A DNA stretch of 64,000 nt from Gordoniibacillus kamchatkensis (GCF_000829455.1 NZ_JXAK01000027.1:26823-90822), one strand, 5' to 3'; counted from the stretch's first letter, positions 47,105 through 56,550 are shown. The notes: a model not told the origin generated them from the letters alone. A program made the numbers and translations.

Positions 47105-47845
47105 ATGGCGGCAAACATAACGGGGGAACGGACGCTGTTTTGCTGCGGCGCCGCCTATCAAGCGGTGCAGCAATATAGCAGCGGCGGCGACTTCGTGCTG
47201 CCTCGCGGCTACCGGGCCGTTGCGGTGCTCGGTACGGGCAGCTATCCGTATCTTGGCTATGTGATGGAAGCGAAGTCCGCCGTAGTCGTCGCTTTGCGCG
47301 GCACGAAAAACGTGTTCGACCTGTTAACCGATTTCAACTGGACGCAAATGCCGTATCCGTACGTCCCTGCTGCAGGAGCGACGCATCGCGGCTTCACCGA
47401 GCTGTACGAGCGCACGTTGCGGCCGCAGCTGACCGCCGCGCTCGGCCGGCTGTCGCCGAAAAAGCGGCTCATCATGTGCGGGCACAGCCTGGGCGGGGCG
47501 CTTGTCACGCTCGCCGCGCCGGATATGGCCAGGCACACGCGATTTGGAGCTCCGCTCGTATATACGTACGGTTCGCCGAAAGTCGGCAACGCCGAGTTTG
47601 CAGCGGCATACGGCCGCATTGTCGGCAGCACCACGCGGGTGGCGGGCGTCCACGACCTCGTGCCGGGGTTCCCGCCGTCTGCCGGCAAGGCGTACGTGCC
47701 GGTCGGGAGACTGCTCACCGTTTCGTTTCGCTACGCGAATCCGGTTGCCAATCACGATATCCGCAGCTATGCGGCTGCTCTCCGAAGCTTGTACCCGCTT
47801 GCCGACGAGCGGCTGCGCATGCTGAACCAAGGCTTCCTGCCGTAA
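47105..47845 (+). CDS. Class 3 lipase-like protein
   Basis: A 246-residue alpha/beta hydrolase of the Lipase_3 family. The nucleophile motif is GHSLGGAL, preceded by VVALRGTKN (oxyanion side) and followed by TYGSPKVGN and the catalytic Asp/His region (VHDLVPGF and NHDIRSY). No signal peptide, so cytosolic or spore-associated. The start ATG 47105 has GAGGGGGG seven bases upstream; codons before it in frame fall inside the preceding terminator. Substrate likely a lipid ester. Confidence 0.85.
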   Translation: MAANITGERTLFCCGAAYQAVQQYSSGGDFVLPRGYRAVAVLGTGSYPYLGYVMEAKSAVVVALRGTKNVFDLLTDFNWTQMPYPYVPAAGATHRGFTELYERTLRPQLTAALGRLSPKKRLIMCGHSLGGALVTLAAPDMARHTRFGAPLVYTYGSPKVGNAEFAAAYGRIVGSTTRVAGVHDLVPGFPPSAGKAYVPVGRLLTVSFRYANPVANHDIRSYAAALRSLYPLADERLRMLNQGFLP

Positions 47846-47858
47846 CTTCATGCGGCGG

Positions 47859-47913
47859 AAGGCGCCGGTTAAAAACACAGCCGCTTGTCAACGGCGGTTG
47901 GCGCTTTTTTTCG
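47859..47913 (+). terminator. Terminator after the lipase gene
   Basis: AAGGCGCC pairs with GGCGCTTT, enclosing an inner GCCGC/GGCGG stem, followed by seven T. Confidence 0.8.
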
Positions 47914-48101
47914 CAATGAATAAAAGATGCGGTGCGCAGCATCGGTGCGAATTTCCGCAAAAAATACACCTCCGGCAAGGGATTTGCAGGTTTTTGTCGA
48001 ACTATATTTGTTAGATACGCGGGCAAAAAGAGCAACCATGTTTCCCGAAACCGGGGCATACATTGAAGCAAAGTGACATTTCATGGGAAGAGGTGGGCGG
48101 A

Positions 48102-48524
48102 TTGCTATGGATCGCATGGCTCATCGTTGCTGTATTGTGCGTTCTGATTGAAGTGCAGACAGGAACGTTTTATTTTTTGCTGCTGGGCGGCGCGGCGCTG
48201 GTCTCGATGGGGTTCGCGCTCACCGGAGTCTCTTTGCTCGTGCAAGCGTTTATTTTTGCCGGCACCGCCTTGCTGCTTTATGCGGTGGCGCTTCCTTATT
48301 TGAAACGGAAGCTCGGACAGCGGCGCGACGCAGTATTCCCGCCCGCAGGGCAGCTGGTCGGGCAGACGGCGATCGTCGCGGCGGAAATACGGCCCGGCGA
48401 AGTCGGGCAAGCGAAAGTGAACGGCGAGCTTTGGTCGGCCGTGTCGGATGAAACGGTCGGCGTTGGCGAGCAGGTCGTCATCGTGCAGGTCAAGGTGACC
48501 AAATTAGTGGTGAGAAAGGGGTAG
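48102..48524 (+). CDS. NfeD-family membrane protein
   Basis: A 140-residue short-form NfeD: two or three helices in the first 70 residues (IEVQTGTFYFLLLGGAA is a family hallmark), then an OB-fold domain (GQTAIVAAEIRPGEVGQAKVNGELW). NfeD works with SPFH/flotillin proteins in membrane microdomains; the SPFH gene follows after five bases. TTG 48102 is chosen for AAGAGGTGG just upstream; a TTG at 48063 in frame would add 13 residues. Confidence 0.88.
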   Translation: MLWIAWLIVAVLCVLIEVQTGTFYFLLLGGAALVSMGFALTGVSLLVQAFIFAGTALLLYAVALPYLKRKLGQRRDAVFPPAGQLVGQTAIVAAEIRPGEVGQAKVNGELWSAVSDETVGVGEQVVIVQVKVTKLVVRKG

Positions 48525-48529
48525 AACGG

Positions 48530-49468
48530 ATGGCAGGGTATATCGTATTTTTTGTTTTGCTTGCGCTCGTTCTGGCGATTATAGCTAAAGGAGTGCGCAT
48601 CATCCCGCAGCAGACGGTGGCGATTGTGGAGCGGCTCGGCAAATATCGGACGACGCTCCATGCCGGCGTCAATCTGATTATCCCGATCGTCGACAGCATC
48701 CGGGTCCGTCACGATCTCAGAATGAAGCAGGTGACCGTGCCTTCGCAATCGGTCATTACGAAAGACAACGTCGCCATCGGCGTGGAGTTGGCTACGTTCT
48801 ACACCGTAGTCGAGCCGCAGCTCGCCACGTACGCGATCGCTAGCTACGTCGAGGGCATCCATAACATCGTCGCTTCCGCGCTGCGTGCCACGATCGGCAA
48901 AATGGAGCTCGATGAAATTTTGTCGAACCGCGAGCGCATTCAAGCGGAGCTGCGGCAGGCGCTCGACAATGCGACCGAAAATTGGGGTGTCCGCATCGAC
49001 CGCGTCGAAGTGCTGCAGCTGGAAATTCCGAGCGACATTCAAAATTCGATGGAGAAGCAAATGCGCGCCGAGCGCGAGAAGCGGGCGAACATTTTGCAAG
49101 CCGAAGGGGAGAAGCAAGCTACCGTCCTGCGCGCCGAAGCGCAGCAAGCAGCAGTCGTGCTGGCCGCGGAGGCGGAGAAGCGGCGGCAAATTCTCGACGC
49201 CGAGGCGAAGCAGAAGGCGCAGGAGCTGGAGGCGCTCGGCAAAGCCGAGGCGATCAAGCTCGTCGCCGCGGCGGAGAAGGAGCGCATCGAAGCGATTCGG
49301 GAAGCGGGGCTGGACTCGCAAATATTGGCGTACAAGTCGTTCGAGGCGCTGTCGCAAATGGCGGACGGCAAGGCGACAACGATCTTTATACCGACGGAGG
49401 CGGTCGGTACGCTCGGCTCGGTCGGCATGATCGGAAAAATTTTCGATTTGAACAATAACGGCAAGTAG
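48530..49468 (+). CDS. SPFH/stomatin-like protein (paraslipin type)
   Basis: A 312-residue membrane-associated scaffold protein: one N-terminal helix (2-22), SPFH domain (about 25-190; PQQTVAIVERLGKYRTTL and VTVPSQSVITKDNV are typical) and a helical Ala/Glu/Gln-rich tail with heptads for oligomerisation. It resembles QmcA/YbbK of the paraslipin group. Paired with NfeD, it should organise membrane domains or chaperone membrane enzymes. GAAAGGGG precedes the ATG. Confidence 0.92.
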   Translation: MAGYIVFFVLLALVLAIIAKGVRIIPQQTVAIVERLGKYRTTLHAGVNLIIPIVDSIRVRHDLRMKQVTVPSQSVITKDNVAIGVELATFYTVVEPQLATYAIASYVEGIHNIVASALRATIGKMELDEILSNRERIQAELRQALDNATENWGVRIDRVEVLQLEIPSDIQNSMEKQMRAEREKRANILQAEGEKQATVLRAEAQQAAVVLAAEAEKRRQILDAEAKQKAQELEALGKAEAIKLVAAAEKERIEAIREAGLDSQILAYKSFEALSQMADGKATTIFIPTEAVGTLGSVGMIGKIFDLNNNGK

Positions 49469-49502
49469 ACATGGGCAAGGTAACAACTGCAGCCTATCAA
49501 CG

Positions 49503-49535
49503 AAAGCGGCGGCGCATGTGGCCGCTTTTTGTTGT
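49503..49535 (+). terminator. Terminator of the nfeD-SPFH unit
   Basis: AAAGCGGC pairs with GCCGCTTT around GGCGCATGTG, followed by TTGTTGTTT. Confidence 0.8.
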
Positions 49536-49674
49536 TTAACGGCTTCAGGCGGCCTGTCGGCCGCGGCAGCTGCAGTATCCGAGCCGCATTCCGTGCCGGG
49601 ACGCCGCAGCGGGTTTGCAGGCCGCCGCATCGTCCTGCTATTCTATATATGGATGCATCTGGATGGAGGGCGTT

Positions 49675-50376
49675 ATGGGCGATTTATTTTATTACTTGCT
49701 GGTGCTGCTTTGTATATATACGATCATTCCGACCATATTCATCCGACTGTTCGGGCCTGGCGCCAACCATATGAGATCGGCGGCGCACAGCATTGCCTTG
49801 ACGTTCGACGACGGTCCCGATCCGACGTATACGCCGCAACTTCTCGATTTGCTCAAGCTTTACGACATCAAGGCGACGTTCTTTGTCGTCGGCATCCATG
49901 CGCAGCAGCATCCGGAGCTGATACGGCGGATGCACCGGGAAGGACATTTGATCGGAGTGCACAATTACATTCATCACGCCAATGCATTTATGACTCCCGG
50001 CAAAGTTAGACGCCAGCTCGATCATGCCGTGAACGTCGTGGAGTCCATCATCGGCGTGAAACCGTGCTATTACCGCCCGCCGTGGGGAATTATCAATTTG
50101 TTTGATTTTTGGCTGTTCAAACGGTTTCGAATTATTCTTTGGTCGATCATTGTCGGCGACTGGAGAAGCGCAGGCGGGAAACAGAAAATTAAACGGCGCC
50201 TCATGCGCAAACTCCGCGGCGGCTCGGTCATCGTTCTGCACGACAGCGGGCAAACGCTGGGAGCCAACAAGGACGCCCCGGTTTACATGCTTGAAGCGCT
50301 TCGCGAATTCATAACCGAAACGTTAGCGAAAGGCTACACGTTCGTACCGTCGACCATATGTATCCGAACAGGCTGA
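49675..50376 (+). CDS. Membrane-anchored polysaccharide deacetylase
   Basis: A 233-residue CE4 enzyme with an N-terminal helix (about 5-25) as anchor. Motif 1 is TFDDGPDP, motif 2 HNYIHHAN (metal histidines in an uncommon form), motif 3 RPPWG and motif 5 VLHDSG. ATG 49675 follows ATGGAGGGCG. The downstream gene is YkoP-like, and the glucosyltransferase UgtP follows, so an envelope polysaccharide role is likely. Confidence 0.86.
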   Translation: MGDLFYYLLVLLCIYTIIPTIFIRLFGPGANHMRSAAHSIALTFDDGPDPTYTPQLLDLLKLYDIKATFFVVGIHAQQHPELIRRMHREGHLIGVHNYIHHANAFMTPGKVRRQLDHAVNVVESIIGVKPCYYRPPWGIINLFDFWLFKRFRIILWSIIVGDWRSAGGKQKIKRRLMRKLRGGSVIVLHDSGQTLGANKDAPVYMLEALREFITETLAKGYTFVPSTICIRTG

Positions 50377-51017
50377 AAAATTCCGCCCGCTTGAGCAAAA
50401 CCAAACACCTTCTCGTAGCGGGCTGGCTCCAATGGGAGCGGCTCTTTCATGCGCTGTTCGCCGTCAAGCCGATCGATTCCGGCAATCCGCTCTTGTATTT
50501 CCGGATATGCCGCTATCACGGGCAGACGCTGCAATTGCCGGACGAAGAGAAAATCGAATCCGGCGACCGGGTCGTCGAGCTGCATCTGAACAATCGGATG
50601 CTGTTTCAGCTTGCGACGAGTTCGCGCTCGATGGTGCAATTGGCCGTACAGCTCATCGGCCAGACCAAGCAGCTGCTCCCGAAAATCGCCGAGACGATCG
50701 CGCAGCATGAAGGCCGCGAAACGATTAAAGGAATTTACGGCATTACGATGATCAACCGCGGGACCGAACAGCTGGGATTTACGGTGGCGGAGCTGCCGCG
50801 CGGCGTGTTCTCTTTCTTCACCCGGATTTATTTAAAGCTGCTCCTTTATGCTATACATCCCGACGGAAAGAAGAGGCTATCAGGCAGCAAAAACATTATG
50901 ACGCCGAAAGTAGTCGCCATCTCGACCAAACAGCTGCTGGCGAACCATCCTTATCCGATCGGCAGCGCCAAACCTGCGGGCCATAACGTAACCGACAGCC
51001 CGAACGTGTATTTGTAA
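50358..51017 (+). CDS. YkoP-like protein
   Basis: A 219-residue protein that overlaps the deacetylase end by 19 bases in another frame, so is probably translated by coupling; no clear Shine-Dalgarno is seen before its ATG. Segments such as DRVVELHLNNRMLFQL and KGIYGITMINRGTEQLGF resemble the YkoP family of B. subtilis, which sits next to glycosyltransferases. It has no signal peptide or clear catalytic motif. Function unknown; a role beside the deacetylase is inferred from the overlap. Confidence 0.7.
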   Translation: MYPNRLKNSARLSKTKHLLVAGWLQWERLFHALFAVKPIDSGNPLLYFRICRYHGQTLQLPDEEKIESGDRVVELHLNNRMLFQLATSSRSMVQLAVQLIGQTKQLLPKIAETIAQHEGRETIKGIYGITMINRGTEQLGFTVAELPRGVFSFFTRIYLKLLLYAIHPDGKKRLSGSKNIMTPKVVAISTKQLLANHPYPIGSAKPAGHNVTDSPNVYL

Positions 51018-51118
51018 CATGAACGGTTAGCCGCCGTAAATTTATGTTTTTTTCAGCGCATTTTCATTTTCCTCGTCTATACTTCATCATGAACGAGCAA
51101 AGGGGGAATATAGACATA

Positions 51119-52252
51119 ATGAATCGCAAACCTCGGATCATGATTTTGACGGCAGGCTATGGAGAAGGGCATGTGCAGGCATCCAAGGCGCTGAAGCAGC
51201 AGTTTGCCGCGCACGGAATCGGGGACGTGTCCATCGTCGATTTGATGAAGGAGGCGCACCCTCTGCTGAATACCATTTCCATGAAGCTCTATATCAAGAG
51301 TGCCCAAACGTCGAAGTATGGGCTGGACTACTACGGCTGGAGCTACTATATGACGCGCGATACGAAGCCGGAAGGGTCGCTGAGCAAATATTTCAATTTG
51401 CTCGGCAAGAAGAAGCTGAAACAATTGATCGACGGCATGCGTCCGGACGCGCTGATCAACACGTTTCCGTTCGGCTCCGCGCCGGAGATCGGACAGGAAA
51501 CGGGCATACCGACGTTCACCGTCGTGACGGATTATGCCTTGCATGCGCGCTGGATACATCCCGACAACGACAAATATTACGTGGCGACCGAGGAGCTGAA
51601 GGACGAACTTTTGGCGAAAGGATTTGCCGCCGGGCAAGTTCTGGTAAGCGGCATTCCGATCAGACAGGCTTTCGCTCACGCGTCCGCGGGCGCCGGGAAA
51701 TCGCTGCAGCACTTTAATCCGGGCAAACCGACAGTGCTTATTTTGGCAGGCTCCTACGGCGTGCTTAGTCATATCGAACATATGGTGCACACGCTGCGAA
51801 AACATGAGGGCAGCCGGCTAGTCGTCGTTTGCGGCCGCAACCGGAAGCTGGAAACGAGGCTCAGCGAGCAATTTGCCGGCGCCGGCGACATTCACATATT
51901 CGGATTCGTCGAGCAAATCCACGAGCTGATGGCGGCGTCTTCGTGCGTCGTAACGAAAGCCGGCGGACTTACGCTCACGGAAGCTTTGACGATGCGGCTC
52001 CCGATTTTTATTTACAAGCCATTGGCCGGGCAGGAGAAAGAGAACGCGATCTATTTCGAACGCAAAGGGATGGCGCAAATCAGCTCTACGACCGGCGAGC
52101 TGGAGCAGCAAATCGGCCAATTTTTGGCGAATCCTTCTTTGCCGCAGCGGATGAAAGCTAGCATGGCTTCCGTACACAAAGGGAATGCGGCTGATACGAT
52201 CGTGCAGGACGTGCTGAGAACGGTCGCGTCCACATTGCCGGCAACCGTGTAG
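51119..52252 (+). CDS. ugtP: Processive diacylglycerol glucosyltransferase (UgtP-like)
   Basis: A 377-residue GT28-family enzyme that adds glucose from UDP-glucose to diacylglycerol, making the glycolipid anchor of lipoteichoic acid; in B. subtilis it also senses nutrients for division. MILTAGYGEGHVQASKAL is the UgtP/MurG N-terminal motif, and VTKAGGLTLTEAL with YKPLAGQEKENA the nucleotide-sugar site. ATG 51119 has AAAGGGGG upstream; an in-frame ATG at 51089 is not preceded by a site. Same strand as the two envelope genes before it. Confidence 0.88.
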   Translation: MNRKPRIMILTAGYGEGHVQASKALKQQFAAHGIGDVSIVDLMKEAHPLLNTISMKLYIKSAQTSKYGLDYYGWSYYMTRDTKPEGSLSKYFNLLGKKKLKQLIDGMRPDALINTFPFGSAPEIGQETGIPTFTVVTDYALHARWIHPDNDKYYVATEELKDELLAKGFAAGQVLVSGIPIRQAFAHASAGAGKSLQHFNPGKPTVLILAGSYGVLSHIEHMVHTLRKHEGSRLVVVCGRNRKLETRLSEQFAGAGDIHIFGFVEQIHELMAASSCVVTKAGGLTLTEALTMRLPIFIYKPLAGQEKENAIYFERKGMAQISSTTGELEQQIGQFLANPSLPQRMKASMASVHKGNAADTIVQDVLRTVASTLPATV

Positions 52253-52274
52253 CAGGCTCATAACGGCGCGAATG

Positions 52275-52325
52275 GAAAACGGCCCTTGATCGCCGCTTCG
52301 GGCGAAAGAGCCGTTTTCATTTTGG
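52275..52325 (+). terminator. Terminator after ugtP
   Basis: GAAAACGGC pairs with GCCGTTTTC, with a GCCG/CGGC-type inner stem, then ATTTTGG. Confidence 0.75.
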
Positions 52326-52350
52326 CCAATCTAACAAGGGGGTGAGGCGT

Positions 52351-53040
52351 ATGGGAGGACGGAAACGGATTGCGTACCCGCAGTACATAAGCTTGCTCGG
52401 ACTGGTCCTCATCCTGTGCATCGTCGCAGGTTATATGTATTTGCTGCATATCGGAGCGGCGCAGCAGCTTCTTATGTCCATTCGCAATTTGGGGCTGTTC
52501 GGCATTGTCGCCGGAATTTTGATTCAGGCGATCGTCAACGTTTTGCCCGTACCGGGGGAATTCACCTCGATCGCGCTCATGGAAATTTACGGTCCGCTTT
52601 GGGGGGGCGTTTATTCCTGGATCGGAGGAGTGACCGGGGCGGTGGGGGGCTTGTATACGACGAAATGGATTGCGAAGCCGGTTTTCGGCAAAATGGCCGA
52701 GCCGTATTTGCACAGAATGGATGAGTTCATCGCCAATCGGGAGGCGGCCGGACTGCTCGCGATCCGCTTCGTTCCGTTCGTGCCTTATCACTTGGTCAAT
52801 TACGCCGCGGGACTGCTGAGCGTGAATTTATGGGCGTTCGTGTGGACGACAGGCCTTGGCATTTTGCCGTATACCGTAGCTATGAGCGGCATTTTCGCCG
52901 GCTTGCGGGAAGGATCCTCCATCTGGGGAGCGGCGGGCGGAACGATTTTCGCGCTCATTGCGGGAGGGGGCTGGCTTGCGAAAAAAATCAAGAACAAGTC
53001 TGCCGCCGCCCCGGGAGGCAAGCGCCGGGAGAGCGAATAG
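52351..53040 (+). CDS. TVP38/TMEM64 (VTT) family membrane protein
   Basis: A 229-residue protein with about six helices and the VTT core: LPVPGEFTSIALMEIYGPLWG, then a GxVTGAVGG segment, and the RFVPFVPYHLVNYAAGL motif. VTT/DedA proteins are implicated in undecaprenyl phosphate or phospholipid flipping and proton-coupled stress tolerance. ATG 52351 follows AAGGGGGTGAGG; GTG 52342 is inside that site. The C-terminal Lys/Arg tail is cytosolic. Confidence 0.87.
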   Translation: MGGRKRIAYPQYISLLGLVLILCIVAGYMYLLHIGAAQQLLMSIRNLGLFGIVAGILIQAIVNVLPVPGEFTSIALMEIYGPLWGGVYSWIGGVTGAVGGLYTTKWIAKPVFGKMAEPYLHRMDEFIANREAAGLLAIRFVPFVPYHLVNYAAGLLSVNLWAFVWTTGLGILPYTVAMSGIFAGLREGSSIWGAAGGTIFALIAGGGWLAKKIKNKSAAAPGGKRRESE

Positions 53041-53169
53041 CACGAGGCGGCGTTTCGCCCGTTGCGACCGTCCGGACAAGCGGCCAATCCGCTCGCGCCG
53101 TTCCCGTTCCTTTGCCTTTGTTATATGCTGAACGTGAAGCGATAAGCCATATGCAAAGGAATGGATGGC

Positions 53170-53946
53170 ATGCAGGAAAAGCTGGCCAGGCTGGCCAAAT
53201 GGAAGCTGCACCGGTTTTATGCCCGGAACTCGTACATCGCCCGCTATTTGCCGCCGACCGCGATGTTGACGCCAAATTCGCTGCAGCGGTTTATGGATGC
53301 TTACAAAACGGTCTATATTAAAGCGAGCACGGTGCATACCGGCAAAGGGATTGTAAAGGTGTGGAGAACGGAGCGAGGGTACCGCTATGTCCAAGTAAAA
53401 GGCCGCGCCAGCTTCTCCCCATCGCTGCAAGACTTGTACCGCAAGCTGCGGCAAGCGAATCCGCGGCGGTCGTACATCGTGCAGAAGGCGATCGATTTGG
53501 CCGAAGTTAACGGAAGGCCGTTCGATATCCGGGTCATGATGATGCGCGACGGCAACCGCAACTGGCAATATGCCGGCATGGTGGCGAAAGTGGCCGGACC
53601 GGGCAGCGTCGTCTCCAACGTGCGGCGGGGCGGCGGGTACGTCATGACGGTCGGCAGCGCGCTGCGCCAGTCGCTGCGCTGCGGTCCGGAACGGATCGAA
53701 CGAATCAAGAAGGAGCTTATCACTCTAAGCCACGCCATTATGCGATATTCGGAGAAATATCCGTTCTTCTCGTTTCAGTGCGGCATCGATCTGGCTGTGG
53801 ATAAAAATGGCCGGATCTGGATCATTGAAGTGAATTTGCACAATCCGTCGCACGGCTTGTTCAACAAACTGAGCGACAAGACGTTTTTCCGGAGAATCGG
53901 ACGGCTCTACTGGGCTTACCGCAGCAAGCACAAACGGATCATTTGA
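53170..53946 (+). CDS. YheC/YheD-type ATP-grasp spore coat protein (first copy)
   Basis: A 258-residue ATP-grasp protein of the YheC/YheD group, found in spore coats of B. subtilis. The grasp motifs are VYIKASTVHTGKGIVKVW, AEVNGRPFDIRVMMMRDG, and a metal-ligand region IIEVNLHNPS near the C-terminus. The substrate is unknown, but the family resembles ligases. ATG 53170 is preferred, with AAAGGA nine bases upstream; ATG 53161 directly abuts it. The neighbour on the opposite strand is its paralogue. Confidence 0.87.
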   Translation: MQEKLARLAKWKLHRFYARNSYIARYLPPTAMLTPNSLQRFMDAYKTVYIKASTVHTGKGIVKVWRTERGYRYVQVKGRASFSPSLQDLYRKLRQANPRRSYIVQKAIDLAEVNGRPFDIRVMMMRDGNRNWQYAGMVAKVAGPGSVVSNVRRGGGYVMTVGSALRQSLRCGPERIERIKKELITLSHAIMRYSEKYPFFSFQCGIDLAVDKNGRIWIIEVNLHNPSHGLFNKLSDKTFFRRIGRLYWAYRSKHKRII

Positions 53947-53955
53947 CGCTAAAAA

Positions 53956-53988
53956 CAAAACCTCGGCCGCGCGGGTCGAGGTTTTGTC
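53956..53988. terminator. Bidirectional terminator between the paralogues
   Basis: CAAAACCTCG pairs with CGAGGTTTTG around a GC-rich loop; A-rich on one side, T-rich on the other. Confidence 0.88.
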
Positions 53989-53993
53989 ATTGA

Positions 53994-54761
53994 CTATTTC
54001 CGCTTTCTGCGGCGCATGGCGGCGACGTATTCGGCGCGTCTGCGCTTGATGAGCCGATATGGCGTTTTGTCGGGGAGGCGGGCGAACAGGGCGTGGGACG
54101 GATAGTCGAAGTTCACTTCGATGAGCCATAGCTTGCCGCTGCGGTCAACGCCGAAATCGATGCCGATTTGCGACGAATATTTGTAGCTGCCAAAGCGGCG
54201 GCAAATCGCATAGCTGAGGCGGACCAGTTCGCGCTCAAGCCGCTTGGCGCTTGCGCCTTGGGCTACGTTCGAACGCTCCAAAGCATGCCGCACGGTTGTG
54301 GCGTAACCTCGGCCGCGCCGCACGTTCGTGACGACGCTGGACGGGCCGGCCACCTTCGCCAGCATACCGGTGTAACGCCAGCGGTCCGTGCCATCCCGCA
54401 TCATCATGACGCGAATATCGTAAGGCCGGCCGTTCAGCTCGGCAAGAGGGATCGTTTGCTGCACGATATGCGGTTTGCCGCGGGCAAGCCGAAGCACGCA
54501 TTCGACCAGTTTGTCCTTATCGTTGGCGGAAAACGAGCGGGGACGGCTTTTCACCTTGACCAGCAAATAGCTTCCGGTTGTCTTCCACACTTTCATAATC
54601 CCCTTGCCCGTATGCTCCATGTTCGGTTTCACGTAGACGGAGCCGTACCGGTCCAGCATGGCGGCGAATGACGCCTTCCCGAGCGGCCGGGTATGCGGCA
54701 GGAGGCGGGCCAGGTGCGGCGCTTTCGAATAAAACGTGTGCAGCCCCCATTTTCCCGGCAT
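53994..54761 (-). CDS. YheC/YheD-type ATP-grasp spore coat protein (second copy)
   Basis: A 255-residue paralogue of the convergent gene: SVYVKPNMEHTGKGIMKVW, AELNGRPYDIRVMMMRDG and LIEVNFDYPS match it closely. The C-terminus is a basic RRRKRK tail. ATG 54761 has AAAGGAGG eight bases upstream; in-frame codons farther upstream overlap thrC. The gene is six bases from the thrC stop, on the same strand. A duplication and inversion of one ancestral gene is the simplest origin. Confidence 0.87.
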   Translation of the reverse strand: MPGKWGLHTFYSKAPHLARLLPHTRPLGKASFAAMLDRYGSVYVKPNMEHTGKGIMKVWKTTGSYLLVKVKSRPRSFSANDKDKLVECVLRLARGKPHIVQQTIPLAELNGRPYDIRVMMMRDGTDRWRYTGMLAKVAGPSSVVTNVRRGRGYATTVRHALERSNVAQGASAKRLERELVRLSYAICRRFGSYKYSSQIGIDFGVDRSGKLWLIEVNFDYPSHALFARLPDKTPYRLIKRRRAEYVAAMRRRKRK

Positions 54762-54766
54762 ATCGA

Positions 54767-56001
54767 TCAGCCTCCTTTGGCTTGCGGATGAACCGCCTTG
54801 AAGTCGGCGTAGCTGCGAACGACAGGAATCGGCTCCGGCATTGACCATGGCCAATATTTGACGGCGTGGGACGTGTTGAACAGCACGACCGTTTCGTTCC
54901 CGCGAAAATAGCCGGAATCATGAAGCTGCAGCAAGCCTGCCCAGACAGCCGCCCCTTCCGGCGATGCGGTAAGACCGGCTGCAGCGAGCTCCTTGGCGGC
55001 GCCGCGGATGTCTTCCTGCGTGACTGAAATCGCATCGCCTCCGGTTCGCCGCAGAATCGAAGCGATCAGATGCCCGTCCGGAGGGGCCGGCACGCGCAGC
55101 CCGGTCGGAGCGGCGGTCGCCGCCGCATCGGCCAGTGCCGGACGTTCATTGTCAGAGCCGTAAGCGCGCATCAGATCGACGATCGGCTGGCAGCCGCTTT
55201 CTTGCACGGCGATAAGGCGCGGCAGCTCTCCTTGCACCCAGCCCAATTGCCTAAGCTGCTCGAAAGCCCGCCACAACCCGATGATCCCCGACCCGCCTCC
55301 GGTCGGGTATAAGATAACGTCGGGCAGCGTCCATTCGAGCTGCTCCGCGACTTCGAGTCCCATCGTCTTTTTGCCCTCGGCCCGGCCCGGCTCGCGCAGC
55401 GTGCCGACATGCACCCAGCCTTGCTCCGCAGCGCCGTCTTCCACGACGCGTCCGGCATCCTGGATGTAGCCGTCGACAAGATACGTATGAGCGCCGTAAT
55501 GGACGCTCTCCATGGCGATTAGCCCCGGGCAGTCTTTCGGCACGAATACATAAGCTTCCATGCCCGCGCGCGCGGCATAGGCAGCAAGCGCCGCAGCGGC
55601 GTTGCCGTTCGAGTTGACCGCTACCTTTCGCACGCCGCGCTCGTGCAGCAGCGTCACCGCCGCGGAGAACCCGCGCGCTTTGAAGCTGCCGGTCGGATTT
55701 ATTTCTTCCCGCTTGCTGTATACGCCTCGCAGCGACAATCGCTTCTCGCTTCGCCGAGCCGAAGCAGCGGGGTGCCTCCTTCTCCAAGCGTGACGATACT
55801 CCCCTGATCGCTCACCGGCAGCAGCTCCCGGTATCGCCACATCGTCCAAGGGCGCGCCGCTAGCGCTTCACGGCTCCAGATGCGGCGAATGAATTCCAGA
55901 TCGTATTCCACCAGCAAAGTGCCGCCGCATTTGCATTTCCCTTTTATGTCAAAAGGATGGGTTACGCCGCAACGAGAGCACGCCAATAAGAAGTTACTCA
56001 C
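54767..56001 (-). pseudogene. thrC: Threonine synthase, frameshifted
   Basis: A PLP enzyme converting O-phosphohomoserine to threonine. Reconstructed length is about 411 residues. The N-terminus carries a small zinc-finger-like CSRCG...CKCGG, then LGEGGTPLLRLGE. The frame breaks near 55739: AAGCGATTGTCG should be AGC GAC TTG TCG, one base short. The rest, from LSLRGVYSKREEINPTGSFKARG (PLP lysine in GSFKARG) through GGGSGIIGLWRAF, is open to 54767. The start is taken as GTG 56001 behind GGTGGATGG. Read literally, it ends at 55699. A sequencing error is likely. Confidence 0.88.
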
Positions 56002-56168
56002 TCCATCCACCGCCGTTAACAAATTCAATCAGTCCAGCGTATTCACCCAATATGCGGAGGGCACGGCTTCTACCCAGACGCACCGCCAACTATAGGCATC
56101 TGCCCACGCATGCGCGGAGCTTCGCACATATGCTTGTGGGGAATACGATGCGAAAGTAGGGAGCAGCT

Positions 56169-56546
56169 ATGCTTCGCCTGATGTGCAAAGGGAAAATTCA
56201 CCGCGCTACCGTGACGGAAGCAGATTTGAACTATGTAGGCAGCATCACGATCGACGCCGCGTTGATGAGGGAAGTGAACCTCAGGGCCTACGAGATGGTG
56301 CAGGTGACCAGCTTGCGCAACGCGACCCGCTGGAAAACGTACGCCTTGCCGGCTCCGGAAGGTTCGGGGAAAATATGCCTGAACGGCCCGCCTGCCCATT
56401 TGTTTGACCCGGGCGATCTCGTTATTATTTTAAGCTTGGGGCTGATGAGCGAAGAGGAGGCAAGCCAGCTGAAGCCGAAAGTCGTGTTTGTCGACGAAAG
56501 CAACCGGATTGTGAAAGTGGAGACGCACGATCTGTCCGGCCTCTAA
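56169..56546 (+). CDS. panD: Aspartate 1-decarboxylase
   Basis: PanD makes beta-alanine from aspartate for pantothenate and CoA. The 125-residue proenzyme cleaves itself between G24 and S25 in YVGSITID to form the pyruvoyl cofactor; the rest of the barrel (LNGPPAHLFDPGDLVII) fits. AGGGAGC lies before the ATG. It stands alone, with panB/panC not seen, and is followed by a bidirectional hairpin. The 56002-56168 stretch holds no further gene. Confidence 0.93.
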   Translation: MLRLMCKGKIHRATVTEADLNYVGSITIDAALMREVNLRAYEMVQVTSLRNATRWKTYALPAPEGSGKICLNGPPAHLFDPGDLVIILSLGLMSEEEASQLKPKVVFVDESNRIVKVETHDLSGL

Positions 56547-56550
56547 CGAC

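Noticed and set aside
47985..48020. SigW-type promoter before nfeD
   Set aside because: TCGAAC with CGCG at 15 bases is too poor a match to TGAAAC-N16-CGTA to claim, although nfeD-SPFH genes are often in the SigW regulon.
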